Below are positions 43,225-54,595 of a DNA stretch of 64,000 nucleotides, one piece after another (position 1 is the first letter of the stretch; every line of letters begins with the position of its first letter). Below the pieces are notes generated by a model. It ran no database searches. It was not told the DNA's origin and saw only the letters and a list, made by a program, of their open reading frames with translations. Source of the stretch: Zygnema cylindricum (Eukaryota; Streptophyta; Zygnematophyceae; Zygnematales; Zygnemataceae); contig JBBHKE010000890.1 of NCBI GenBank assembly GCA_037447655.1, positions 310,001-374,000 on the forward strand, given 5' to 3'. The position numbers were made by a program, and so were the translations under genes.

Positions 43225-46200
43225 ATCTTTCTCCAACTCATTCTCCTCAAAAATCCGAAAATTAGTGTTTGTTTATCTTTTTTCTTTCATCTGCCCCATT
43301 TTTAATTTTGTTATAATTTTTTTTTTTTTTTTGTTTATTCGCTATATTTTTTAATTTTTGCTGTTCCAAGTATTCCCCTTTAAACCCTTTAAAACCCTAA
43401 ATTCATAAAATAAGGATATTCTACGGAAATTGACAGGACTCGAGAGGGGTAGAGGGAGAGCGAGGAAAGAATGAGGGGGGAGAGGAGAGGGCTCAGGAAA
43501 GGGAGAGGAATAAAATGGGTCGAGTAAGACAGTGGAGAGGTTGAGGAGGGGAGAGATGGAGAAGGAGGCGAGAGTGTGAAAAGAAGAAAGAAAGGAGAGA
43601 GCAAGAGGGGAGTGAGGGGAGGGGAGAGAGAAAGGTAGGGGGAATGTGATGAGGGAGAGGCGAGAAGGGGAGGGGAGAGAGAAAGAAGGAGGCAGAGGGA
43701 GACAACAAATTAGCGAGAAGGACGAGATAGAGAGGAAAGAGAGAAACTGAATATGGAGAGAGAAGGAATAAACGAGGGTAAGAGAGAAATGCAGGAGGGG
43801 GAGGGGAGAGGAGGGAAGGGAAGAAAGGCAGATGCAAGCAAGCAAGGGTAGTGGGGATGAAAGAGGGAGAAAAACAGAAGTAGAAGGACGTTAAAATGTC
43901 ATGGGGATGAGTCATCCAGAGGGAATGCGAATCGAGGGAAAGGAGAGGGAGAGAGAGAGAGGGTGTCGAAAAGGAATAGCAAGAAAATGGAAAACAAGAG
44001 ACACACAGGGAGAGAGAGAGAGAGGTAACCAGAGCCCTGAGAGAGGGGAGGGAGGGAGGGACGTGACCACCTCTGGCAGTCCCTGGATTCCCCCAGCGGC
44101 ACGTGCGACCCCCTGTGCTCCGTGGACGAGCTGTCGTCGGCCGACTACGAGTCTGCCAGCGACTCGCAGCGTGACCTGACGCGTGCCGTGGCGCTCGGGG
44201 CGGCGCTCTCGGTGGGCGTCGCCGCCATCAACCACGACTGGGTGGCGGACCACCAGGTGGGCGGGGGGGGCGGGGAGAGGCGGGGGAGAAGGGGGAGAGA
44301 GGGATTTTGGGAGGGAGAGGGATTTTGGGAGGGAGAGGGATTTTGGGAGGGAGAGGGATTTTGGGAGGGAGATGGATTTTGGGGGGGAGAGGGATTTTGG
44401 GAGGGGAATTTTGGGGGGGGGGGGGGGGAGAGAGGAAGAGGAGTTTTGAGGTGGTTGGAAAAGGAGCAAGAGGGGAGGGAGGGAGAGAGGGGTTTTGTGG
44501 GAGAGTTTGTCTGTTTGGTGGAGTAGAGAGGAGAGTCGTTACGCGTGGGAAGATTTTATGGAATGTGGAGGGAAGTTTGGATTGTCCTGATTGGGTAGCG
44601 GGACGGTACCTTCCACTGGTGGAGAGCGTTTTTGGGGAGTAAATAGGGGGGTGAAGGGATGGTAAAGGGGGGGTGTAAAAAGGGGATTCTCTCTCACTCT
44701 CACTTTTTTTGTTTTTTGGTATTGTTTTTGCAGGATATTTCCATGGTGGCCGTTTTTCATATTGGGGTATATGGGAGTGGTTTTTGAGGAGTCTCTGGCC
44801 TTCAACAAAAGTGGTGTCGCTCTTCTCATGGCGGTGGCTCTCTGGGTCATTCACAGTTTGGCGGTACATTTCTTTTCTTTTTCTTTCATTTTTTTCATAT
44901 GTTATTATTATAAGTTTTCTGTTTTTTTTTTCTTCTTTTTTTTTCCTTCTTTTGTTTTTACACCATTTTGTGTCCGTTTTAATGAACCATTTTACTGTTA
45001 TAGGCTAAATGTATAAACTCTTATTTAAAAAAAATAAAAAAAATGGTTTGTACTTTGGTTGTCAGAAAGTGAGAGAAAACGGACCAAGTATACCAAAACT
45101 CACTCCTCAATGTGTGATTGTCGTTTACATCAACATTGTTATTTTATCAATTAGTAAGTCTTGTTTATTTGCAACATTTAAAAGAATATTACCAGCACAT
45201 TACAAAAAAAAAAAAACTTTATTTTTGAGGTATATACACATTGAGCAAAATAATCCTTACAGGTTCTCTCTCTCGAAAAAAAAAAAAAAAAAAAGTAAAA
45301 AAAACAAATGCCTTGAAAGAAAAAAAAAAAACAAATGCCCATTTTTTTTTATTTTCGACCTTTTTTCTCTGTCTCGTTCTCTCCTTGTCTCTCTCCTCAT
45401 CCATCTCTTCCTACCCTCTCCCTCTCTCCCCTCTCCCTGCCCTCTCCCTCTCGCTCTCTATGTCTCTGTCTCCAATTCGTGTTCATGTCTCCGAGCCTGT
45501 TCTCCATCACTGAGCCTCTTTTATCTCCCTCTCTCTCAATTTCCATGAGTTTTTCCGATAGCTGTGACTGGTGTCACCTGGCTTTATGTGTCTCTTGTAG
45601 GTGTCTCATGGCATCGTTGTGGATAAACATAACTTTTGCGTTATTCCGTCGTAGCTAAGGATAACAACTTGACACGAAAATCAATTCATAAATGGAGTTC
45701 ATTGCTGTCCAAGAGGAGAGAGGGAGAGGGAAAATTACTTGGTCATAGCAGAACAAGCATCTTTCCCACAAAGTAGGTTTCTAAGAAAACAAAAAAATGC
45801 TCACTTTAATGATATGTTCTTTTTTCCACACGATCCCAACCTCAATTTCATTATTATAAATGAGTCCTTCAACTTCGCATAAATCCACGAAAACTCCAAA
45901 ATCGACCATATTTTTTACAACTTCATAAACAACGGAACCCACTTTAAGAGTACTCTGCAACATAACCCCCAAATATATCAGCAAAAGATTTAGAGAGAGA
46001 GAGAGAGTGAGGGAGAGAGAGAGAGGGAGAGAGAGGGAGAGGGAAAGAGAGAGGGAGAGGGAGGGAGAAAGGTAAAGGGAGGGAGGGGGAAAGAGGGAAG
46101 GGGGCAGAGGGGGGAGAGGGAGAGGGAGAGAGAGATAGAGGGAGAGAGAGAGAGAGAAGATGGAGGAAAACACATGATACACGGGTACCCACATTGGACA

Positions 46201-49200
46201 AATATCTCGCTCGGGGCTACCCCTATCTACTGGAGTATGATCCAATCAAATAACTGTACAGTACAGAGAGGTACTACGGCATCAACCACGACTGGGTGGC
46301 GGATCACCAGGTGGGCGAGGAGAGGCGGGGGAGGAGGGGGAGAGAGGGATTTTGGGAGGGAGAGGGATTTTGGGAGGGGAATTTTGGGAGGGGGGGGAAA
46401 GAGAGGAAGAGTAGTTTTGGGGGGGTGTGAGGGGAAGGAGCAAGAGGGGAGGGAGGGAGAGAGGGGTTTTGTGGGAGAGTTTGTCTGTTTGGTGGAGTAG
46501 AGAGGAGAGTCGTTACGCGTGGGAAGATTTTATGGAATGTGGAGGGAAGTTTGGATTGTCCTGATTGGGTAGCGGGACGGTACCTTCCACTGGTGGAGAG
46601 CGTTTTTGGGGAGTAAATAGGGGGGTGAAGGGATGGTAAAGGGGGGGTGTAAAAAGGGGATTCTCTCTCACTCTCACTTTTTTTGTTTTTTGGTATTGTT
46701 TTTGCAGGATATTTCCATGGTGGCCGTTTTCATATTGGGGTATATGGGAGTGGTTTTTGAGGAGTCTCTGGCCTTCAACAAAAGTGGTGTCGCTCTTCTC
46801 ATGGCGGTGGCTCTCTGGGTCATTCACAGTTTGGCGGTACATTTCTTTTCTTTTTCTTTCATTTTTTTCATATGTTATTATTATAAGTTTTCTGTTTTTT
46901 TTTTCTTCTTTTTTTTTCCTTCTTTTGTTTTTACACCATTTTGTGTCCGTTTTAATGAACATTTTAAGGAACTAATGTAGTTTCATGCCAGGAAAACGAC
47001 AAACCTATGTGAAAGTTTTTGTCGGAAAACAACAAAGCAAAATTATTTATATAATCATTTAATCGCTTAACCATTTAGTTTCCCCTCTTTAATATATGTA
47101 AATTCCCTTTCTATTTACATGTTTTTTCCTTTTCTATTTACACGTCCCTTTTTATTTACACATTTTTCCCTGTTTCTATTGACATATTTTCCCCCTTTCT
47201 ATTCACATGCTTTCCTTTCCTATTAACACCTTTTGCCCCTTTCTATTTACATATTTTCCCTGTTTCTATTGTCATGTTTTCCCCCTTTCTATTCACTTAC
47301 TTTTCCTTCCTATTAACACCTTTTCCCCCATTCTACTAACATCCTTTCCCCCTTTCCATTCCCATGTTTTCCCCCTTTTCCCCTTTTCCCCTTTTCCCTT
47401 TTCCCTTTTCCCTTTTCCCTTTTCCCTTTTCCCTTTTCCCTTTTCCCTTTTCCCTTTTTTCTTTTTTCCCTTTTCCCTTTTCCCTTTTCCCTTTTCCCTT
47501 TCCTCTTTTTTCCCTTTTCCCTTTTCCCTTTTCCCGTTTCCCCTTTCCGCTTTCCCCATTTCCCTTTTTCCCCTTTTCCCCTTTTTCTTTTTGGGGTTTC
47601 CCCTCCAGGCGGTCTCCGGCGACGTGTCAGCGCAGCTGACGGAGCAGTGTGCTGAGGTGGCGGAAATTGTCTTTTTCCTCATGGGCGCCATGACCATAGT
47701 GGAGATAGTGGACGCGCACCAGGGCTTTCGACTCGTCACGGACGCCATAAGGACCAGGAGCCCAAGGAAACTCATGTGGCTGGTGGGCGAGGGAGGGAGA
47801 GAGAGGGAGGGAGGGAGGGATGGAGGGAGGGAAGGAGGGAGGGACGGGGGGAGGGATGGGGGAAGGGAGAGGGAGGGAGGAGGAGGTGGAGGGGGAGGGG
47901 AAGAGGGAGATGGCTTGCAGATTTTTTTCATTCTCACCAATTTAACCCTGGTTTTGTGAAAGTTTTGATTTTCTACCAAACATTGGTCTTTTTTAATATA
48001 TATTTCTCAAAACAAACACGTAACTCACAAATAATTATTCCTCTGAATGTAAGACAGAGAATGGGGCTTCAAACCTGAGATTTCAAAACTGGTCTTTTAA
48101 CGTACAACTGTTTTTTGTTTTTGTTTTTGATTTATTGCCGTTTCCTTTCTTCTTCTTTTCTTTTTCGTTTCTTTCTTTTTTCTTTCTTTATTTTCAGGTG
48201 GGCGGTATCACCTTCGTTCTGAGCTCCATTCTGGACAACCTCACATCCACCATAGTTATGGTGTCTCTTCTTCGAAAATTGGTTCCCAACCCTAATGAGA
48301 GAAGGTAAGATTTCACTTTTTGATTGTGACATCTTGTCACGATTTTTTGCTATTTTTTTTTTCGTTTAATTTTGGAAAATATATATGTATTATGTCATGT
48401 TCTATATATGTTCTATTATATTATTATTAAAATATGTATGTTTATAGATATTAATGTGGACTTAGTGATGTGTATTGAACCGGAATCGATGATTTTCAAA
48501 TTTCCATATTGAGGGGGTCTCGATCTTTCGTCAATATGGCAGTTGGATCTTGTATCGGCGATACGGCGATTTCCTGATTAACCCTAATTGTATGAAAGGT
48601 TTCCAACCGCCTGTAATTTTGATGGTTGGTACCCTAAAAAGCCATTCCCACCAAAAAAAACTAGAAACGACAAAAAAAGGAGCCGTACAGCTAAAAGGCT
48701 TCAAAAAACCCTAAAAAGTTAAAAAAAACCCGATTCCCTAAGAAACCTTAAAATCCCTGGGAATAGCCAAAAATGCCTACGAAACCCTGAAAGGTCTTGA
48801 AAAAAAGGTGCCGAAGACAAAATTAGCAAGATGGCATGCAGGGCGGACGTGAAAAAAAAGAAGAACTAGATAATTTTTTCACTTTTGAAGTGTTTAAAAT
48901 ATTTTAATATCAATACTGGAGACTGGCAAAATTGCAAGACAAAACCGTGCCAAATTAATGCCTACCAATCGTCGTGTATTGTGTTAATATCAAGCTGAGT
49001 ACTATAGAAGAAAATCAGTTCGTTATGGATCATTATATATGCTCCCTAACACATCAATTCCAAAACAAAAAAACATTGATAATTCAATTCCCGAAACTAA
49101 AAACACCGACTGTCCCGAATAAAATCCCTTTCCTCTCCCCCCAACTCGCAGGTTTTTGGGGGCGGTGGTAGTGATTGCCGCCAATTCAGGGGGGGCCTGG

Positions 49201-52200
49201 ACCCCCATTGGTGACGTCACCACCACCATGCTCTGGATCCACGGCCAGATCACCACAGTCAGGACCATGCAGGTGGGGGGTGGGGGGAGGGAGGGGGAGG
49301 GGAAGGATCATGACCACGGACAGGTTACAACTTGGTAGATGGAAGGGGAGTGGGAGCCGCGGGGGGGGGGGACTCATTTTGAGAATGGTAGTTCTAGGGA
49401 CGTCTTTTTTTTTTGTCTATTTATGTGAAGAATAGTTCGATCTGACCGGAAAAATGAAAAGTTCGTTTTTCGGTAGAGAAAAGAAGAACTTCAAGTATAT
49501 ATTTTGGTTTTATATCGTCGATTAACCGAATTTGATCTAAATTGTTGCATTACTTATTCTTTTTGATTCTGAAATCTTTTGATTTCAGTTTTTGCTATTG
49601 ACATAGTATTTTTAGATATATTTTTTATCACTCTCTCACTCTCAAATCTACCAAATTTTCTCCCATTCCGCTCATTTCTTTTTTCTCGCATTTTTGTTGT
49701 TTTTCTTGTCTTTTCCTTTTTTTTGTTCAGGATCTTTTGATTCCTTCCATTGTCTCATTAGTTGTACCTCTCACACTGCTCTCTTTCAGCAGGTGAGTTT
49801 TAAATGTACCATTTCTTGTGTGGACTAATTTATTTTCTTTCTTTCTTTCTTTCTGTATAGTTTGCCTTTCTTAGTATTCTCTAAGCAATCAGAAAGGTGT
49901 TTGTGGCCTGTCCTTGTTCTATGTAAGATGTAAGGTTTTTTCCTTCTCTCTCTTCCATTCCTTCGACCACTCTCCTTCTCCTTTCCATCTTCCTTTCCTT
50001 TTTTGTGTCTGTTCTCTCTCTCTTGCATCTGTTTTGGAACTCTTCAAACTTTCACACACCCACCAAATCCACAACATTCCCTCGTCAACCTCCTCCTCTA
50101 ATTATTTTTTGCCCTCTTCTCATTCCCTTTCCTCTCCCCCTCCCTCCTTGCCTCCCCCTCCCACTTCCTTCCGCCTTCCCTCCCCTTCTCCCCTCTCCTC
50201 TCCCCCTGTCCCTCTCCCTCCTACAGCTCCATCGTCGAAGCCGAAAAAGCCGCCTCCTCCTCTCCCGCTTCCCTCCTCACCTCCGACCAAATCGCGCCAC
50301 GTGGCCGTCTCGTATTCGCTGTCGGTATCGGCGCCCTCCTCTTCGTCCCTGTCTTCAAGGCCGTCACCGGCCTCCCCCCCTATCTCGGGATGCTGGGGGG
50401 GGTGGGGGTACTGTGGCTCCTCACCGACTTCATCCACTATGGGGAGGACACTCGGAGGGAACTCAAAGTTCCGCAGGCCCTTAGTAGAATCGATACTCAA
50501 GGAGTTCTCTTCTTTCTTGGCATATTGCTGTCGGTCGGGAGGTGAGTGGGGGAGGGAGAGGGAGAGACAAGTCAGTTTTTTTCTGGGGAGTGAGAATGAC
50601 ACCTGGTTGTTCAATTTGGATAAAATGCACGCATGAAACGCCCAAAAAATGATGAATAGGCGCATGGAACAATAATAATAGAGTTTATAAGATTCGCTGA
50701 CCGACTTTGACTTTACAATATATAAAAAGAAAACCAAAAAGCATGTGTAATAGGGCCAAGCGTGCAGAAATGTCGCAATGTCTCTTTTTTCAAATTTCCC
50801 ATACATTTTTTCCGCACAGCAAAAAGTATACGAAATTTACGAAAAGTTCAAAATCAAGAAAAAACAATGAATATTCGTAAAAAAGTAAAAAAATCCACGA
50901 ATTCAACAACTAGTGAATTAACTCACAGACTTAATCACATTTCCCACCTCAATCCTTCACCCACCACCACCCTCTAACCCCCTCCCCCTCCCCCCTCCCC
51001 CCTCCCCCCCTCCCCTCCTCCCTCAGCCTCAACTCCGCCGGCCTCCTCCGCTCCCTCTCCTTCTTCCTGGACTCCCACGTGTCCTCCGTCCCCCTGATCG
51101 CGGGTCTGATCGGCCTCGCCTCCGCCGTGATCGACAACGTGCCGTTGGTGGCGGGCGCCATGGGCATGTACGACCTGGCGCGAGTGCCGGCGGACGCCGA
51201 GCTGTGGCAGCTCATAGCGTACTGCGCGGGCACAGGGGGGAGCATTCTCGTCATAGGGAGTGCGGCGGGGGTGGCGTTTATGGGCATGGAGAAGGTGGAT
51301 TTCTTCTGGTATATGAGGAAGGTGAGGAGGGGGGGAGGGGAGGGGAGGGGAGGGGGGGGAGGGGGAGGGGGTTTTGGGGGGGGGGGGGGGGGGGGGGGGG
51401 GGGAGTTGGAGGGGGGAGAAAGCGGGTTTTTTGGGGAAAGGGGGTTTTTTGGGGTGAGGGGGTTTTTTGGGGGGAGAGGGGGTGTTTTGGGGGAAGAGGG
51501 GGTGTTTTTGGGGAGAGAGGGGGTGTTTTGGGGGGTGGGGGGAGGGGGTGTGGTTGTGAGTGATGGGAGGGGCGTGGGGTTTTTTTGTGTTTTCTTAGGA
51601 GGGAAGACGTGTTTTAGTGTATGAGGAAGAAGGTGAGGAATGGGGGGGGGAAGGGGTAAAAAGTAAAGGAAAGAGGGGTAAGGAGGGGGGGGGAGAGAAG
51701 AAGAAGAAGTGTTTTGTATTTTGGGTTTTTTTGGGATCGAACTGCGGAAGGAACCGCTTTATGAATTGCCTATCACCGATAATAATATTGATGCATCAGT
51801 GTTTGTTTCATAGATACGATTATTTTCAATTAAACGACAATTCTGTGGTATGGAGAAAAGTTGCATGGGGTATTTTTCATCGGAGAGGGCAAAATGTTGC
51901 CCCAAATATTTCATAAAACTTGACAAAGTACTTCACAAAATGTTTCACGGAACGGGGAAACAATATTTACACGTGCAAGAGGCTAAAACTTGCCAATCAT
52001 AGAAACGCACGCAAATATTTTCCGACTATCTATAATATACGTATCCTTTTAAGAAAAACAATTGTTTAATATCAACTGATCATTTATTTCCGGATAGCTC
52101 CATTGACAATGTATTGGATGGATATATCAAAGGCTATAAGTTAAAAAGTACATTGCGATCATTGAGAAGGAGGCTCGTGAGACAATTTACTATGGAGAAG

Positions 52201-52411
52201 ACGGTTAAGGTTAAGGTCTTTTTTTGGTAAAAAGATTTATTAATTTTGAGAAAAAATGTGTCTAATGGGGCTTTCTCAGGTGAGCGGAGTGGCGTTCGCG
52301 GGATATGCTGCGGGAATGGCCACTTATTTGGCGGCCTCTCATTGGCCCGAAATTTTCGCTAATGTCACTACTACGGCCGGATTGTTGCCCCAAAATATTT
52401 TGCCGTTTTAG
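42647..52411 (+). CDS. NHD1: Plastid-type NhaD Na+/H+ antiporter
   Basis: Exons 42647-42994, 44080-44256, 46708-46836, 47609-47782, 48198-48304, 49152-49272, 49731-49792, 50227-50541, 51027-51321 and 52280-52411 join through GT-AG introns into 619 residues with no stop. Residues 1 to about 100 are Ser/Arg-rich, like a chloroplast transit peptide. The rest is the polytopic NhaD/ArsB-type transporter: DNLTSTIVM (289-297), the NhaD signature ANSGGAWTPIGDVTTTMLWI (322-341, D333), TGLPPYLGML, VPQALSRIDT, and IDNVPLV with D514; these acidic residues are candidates for ion binding. Plant NHD1 exports sodium from the stroma in exchange for protons and supports Na+-coupled pyruvate uptake. The start is the ATG opening the Ser-rich leader; upstream in-frame codons exist. 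Exon 3 has a frameshifted duplicate at 44734, so intron 2 is 2.45 kb. Confidence 0.9.
42995..44079 (+). repeat. Intron 1: (CT)n then (GA)n low complexity
   Basis: 42998-43230 is a run of CTCTCTCCC variants; 43430-43840 and 43930-44060 are GA-rich (GGGAGAGAG). The strand switches from pyrimidine to purine near 43400, so the two halves are roughly complementary and could pair in the transcript. Confidence 0.85.
44226..44987 (+). repeat. Intragenic tandem duplication, left copy
   Basis: From CATCAACCACGACTGGG (end of exon 2) through exon 3 and part of the next intron. It matches 46280-46960 almost exactly, apart from more copies of a GGGATTTTGGGAGGGAGA unit at 44300-44420. Confidence 0.92.
44734..44863 (+). 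pseudogene. Frameshifted duplicate of NHD1 exon 3
   Basis: Same acceptor (TTTTTGCAG) and donor as exon 3 at 46708-46836, but with one extra T (CGTTTTTCAT instead of CGTTTTCAT, near 44752-44756). The exon is therefore 130 instead of 129 bases and would break the frame if spliced in. The intact copy is the one used in the gene model. Confidence 0.8.
45578..45954 (-). pseudogene. Antisense S1-domain exon(s) in NHD1 intron 2
   Basis: The reverse-strand block 45954-45805 is exactly 50 codons, starts after TTGCAG and ends before GTGAGC, so it looks like a complete phase-0 exon. It encodes LKVGSVVYEVVKNMVDFGVF, then VDLCEVEGLIYNNEIEVG, which follows the S1 RNA-binding fold (LKVGxVVxGxVKNxxDFGAFVDLGxVxGLxHxSEI). 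A weaker second candidate exon, 45654-45578, reads AKVMFIHNDAMRHL and could be the S1 strand after it. No promoter or further exons were found, and the usual GLLH is GLIY. A captured gene fragment or a nested antisense gene are both possible. Confidence 0.6.
45991..46160. repeat. (GA)n / GGGAGA low-complexity tract
   Basis: Purine-only run of GAGAGAG and GGGAGAGGG variants between the S1 exon and the right copy of the duplication. Confidence 0.92.
46280..46960 (+). repeat. Intragenic tandem duplication, right copy
   Basis: Second copy of 44226-44987; includes the last 31 bases of exon 2 as a pseudo-exon (one C-to-T change in GGATCACCAG) and the intact exon 3. Confidence 0.92.
47371..47589 (+). 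repeat. (CCCTTTT)n heptamer array in intron 3
   Basis: TTTTCCC repeated with few interruptions, ending just before the exon 4 acceptor, where it acts as the polypyrimidine tract. It is not the plant telomere unit TTTAGGG. Confidence 0.92.
51322..51600 (+). repeat. G-run tract at the start of intron 9
   Basis: Begins at the donor (GTGAGGAGGGGGG), with 28 G in a row at 51376-51403, then GGGTTTTTTGGGG units. A strong G-quadruplex candidate on the sense strand. Confidence 0.9.
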
Positions 52412-52979
52412 GACAGTTGGGGTAAAAAAGCGGAAAAGGAAAAAAAAGAGAGTATGTTTTACATTATTTTCCACTCGTTTTTTGTTTTTTTTTTCGTTTT
52501 CGATGGTGGAATTTTTCTTGGAAATTGGCGGTGTTATCCTTCTTTTCAAAAAAGAGTGAGAAAGGTTTTTTGGTTTTGTGGAAAAGTTTTTGTGGGAAAA
52601 GTTTCTTGGGAAAGATTCCTGGATAAGGTCTCGTGGGGAAGATTGCGTGGAAACGTTTTCGTGGGACAGAGAACGTTTTGTGGGAAAAGTTTCGTGTGGA
52701 AGATTTTGTGGGAAAGGTTTCTTGGTAAAGTCTTCGTGGAAAAAAATTCGGTAAAAGTTTATATGTCGGTGAAAGGTTTTGGTTTGGCGGAATTTTTTTT
52801 CGCTGAAAAGGAAGTAGTGCCGCAATAGTAAAAGGGACAAATATTGGAAATAGGATTAGTACTAGGTTTAAGAATTTTTAAGAATGTAGAGGAATAAAGT
52901 TTATTCCCATTTTTATTTTTGGAGTATAAGCAGATAATCTGCAGTATGTTAGAATGAGAGCGATAGAGAGGGAGAGAGA

Positions 52980-53012
<33 letters not shown>

Positions 53013-53519
53013 GGGGAGGAAGAGGGGGCTGGAACACATTTTTTGCGCACAAAAAGTCAGTTGCTTGAGGGAGATTTTCTTCCTCAAAGCAAAATGTACA
53101 GAAGTTATCAGTGTATATTTTTTTGATTTGTTTGATTTTTTTTTTGTTGTTTTTCTTCTCTCATTCTTTTTTTCTAACAACTCGCAGATTTGTTTTTCAG
53201 AAAATAAATAAATAAATCGTTACTCTTGCTTGATAAAAGTTGTTTCTTGAAACGCTGAAGAACCCAAACTCTGTGAAATTTTATACAATTTGAGCTATTA
53301 GCGAGGCTGCGAGGGAATGGGTGGCTGAAACGAGTAGTACCACATATCGATTGACCTGTAAAATGAATGAAAGTACCTGGCAAAGTGGCGGGAGGTTGTA
53401 AAAGTACAGAAATGTAACCGTTCAGCAGCCGTCAATCCGTCATAAAGTTCATACGTCACTGTCCTTGTTTGGTTTATTCTTTCCTTCTTTACAAGCAAGA
53501 TCAGATCGTTCCCCTAATA
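52412..53519. other. 3' flank of NHD1, no gene seen
   Basis: Holds a GTGGGAAAGGTTTCGTGGAAA-like degenerate repeat at 52560-52745 and a G31 homopolymer at 52981-53011. No conserved coding. Confidence 0.5.
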
Positions 53520-54595
53520 ATACCTTCGGACCGGCGGTGCTACCACCTCCGGCGAAGGTCTGAAAGACCGGCGTTAAGCCGGGGCGCTTAGCCGGAGCGG
53601 GCGGAGGTCCGAAGGTGCTACGCCGTCGGTATTCCGAAGCTTTGCCAAAAGCAAGCGCTGCTATCGTCATACGTCATCGAAAAAAGCAGCGAACCCTCCG
53701 GCGAAGCGCGAAGTGTTACGGAAAAGCTGCGAGAACAAGCGCTGCTTTTCCGGTATTCCGAGCTTTGGAAGCGAAATAACAAGCGCTGTCCGGTTCATCC
53801 CGCTTCGTGGCATACCTTTGTCACCCTTCTTTTCGCTGCTTTTTTCGGTATTGCATACCTACGTCCGAAACACAACTGCTTCTTCTTGTGCTGCGAAGGA
53901 ACACCGGCGCCGGTATTCCGGCTAAGGTGCGTAGCACTTCGTCATACCTTCGGCCAAAGTGCTACTTCTTCACGTCGCTTCTTTGCTTGCGCCACAACGT
54001 GCAAAAGCCCCGCCGGAGGTGTCTTTGGAGTGCGTAGCACGCCGGCGGAGGAGGTACAAAGGGAGGCGGATAAGGAGGGGGGGGGCTTTGGCTTCACCAT
54101 CGTGTTCGAAGCTTTGCGAAAAGCAAGCGTATTCCTACGTCATACGTCCGAAAAAGCAGCGAGCGAAAGCTTCGTGCTTGTAATTCGCTGCTTCCAAAGC
54201 TCGGTATTGCATACATACCTCCGAAAAAGCAGCGTGCGCTTCTTGGCACTACTTCACCTTCGGACGAAGTGTTACACACGTCTGCTTGCCTCCAAAGAGC
54301 CCGGCGAAGCGGCGAAGGGGCGGGGGGTTCCGGAAAAGCAGCGAAAAGCGCTGTCCGTTCGAACTCACCCTTCTTTTTTTGTAATTTGCTGGCTTCCCTC
54401 GGCGAAAGCGCCGCTCTTCCGAAGCTTTGCGAGAACAGGCCGCGCCAGCAGAGGCGCCGGTATGACGAAGGTGCTGGCACCACCTTAGGGCGTGCGCTTC
54501 ACACCTTCGCCGCTGCTTTGCTTGCGCCACAAAGGTGAAGAAGTAGCACTGCTTTGCTTGCGCCACAAAGGTGAAGCAGTAGCATCGTCATACCT
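53520..54595. repeat. GC-rich island of dispersed short repeats
   Basis: Sharply different from its AT-rich flanks. Recurrent words include CGGTATTCCG (53628, 53750, 53911), AAAGCAGCGA (about 53684, 54156, 54335), TCGGTATTGCATACNTACSTCCGAAA (53839, 54210) and CTTGCGCCACAA (53989, 54521, 54558). A 37-bp tandem pair starts at 54512 and 54549. Open frames run both ways but match nothing I recognise. Palindromic GC-rich short dispersed repeats of this sort are known from intergenic DNA of some green-algal organelle genomes; whether this is organelle-derived is inference. Confidence 0.6.

Noticed and set aside
45009-45548. 179-codon frame with long Lys and Ser/Leu runs
   Set aside because: Built from poly-A and CT repeats in intron 2.
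47371-47589. Interstitial telomere repeat
   Set aside because: The unit is TTTTCCC, not TTTAGGG or TTTTAGGG.
47293-47979. 228-codon reverse frame rich in Lys, Gly, Glu and Pro
   Set aside because: Shadow of the (CCCTTTT)n and GGGA repeats and of antiporter exon 4 on the other strand.
50120-50806. 228-codon reverse frame opposite NHD1 exon 8
   Set aside because: Antisense shadow of a GC-rich exon with codon-phase bias; no family similarity.
53886-54488. 200-codon frame in the GC-rich island
   Set aside because: No recognisable domain, and a comparable reverse frame overlaps it; high GC and repeats explain the openness.
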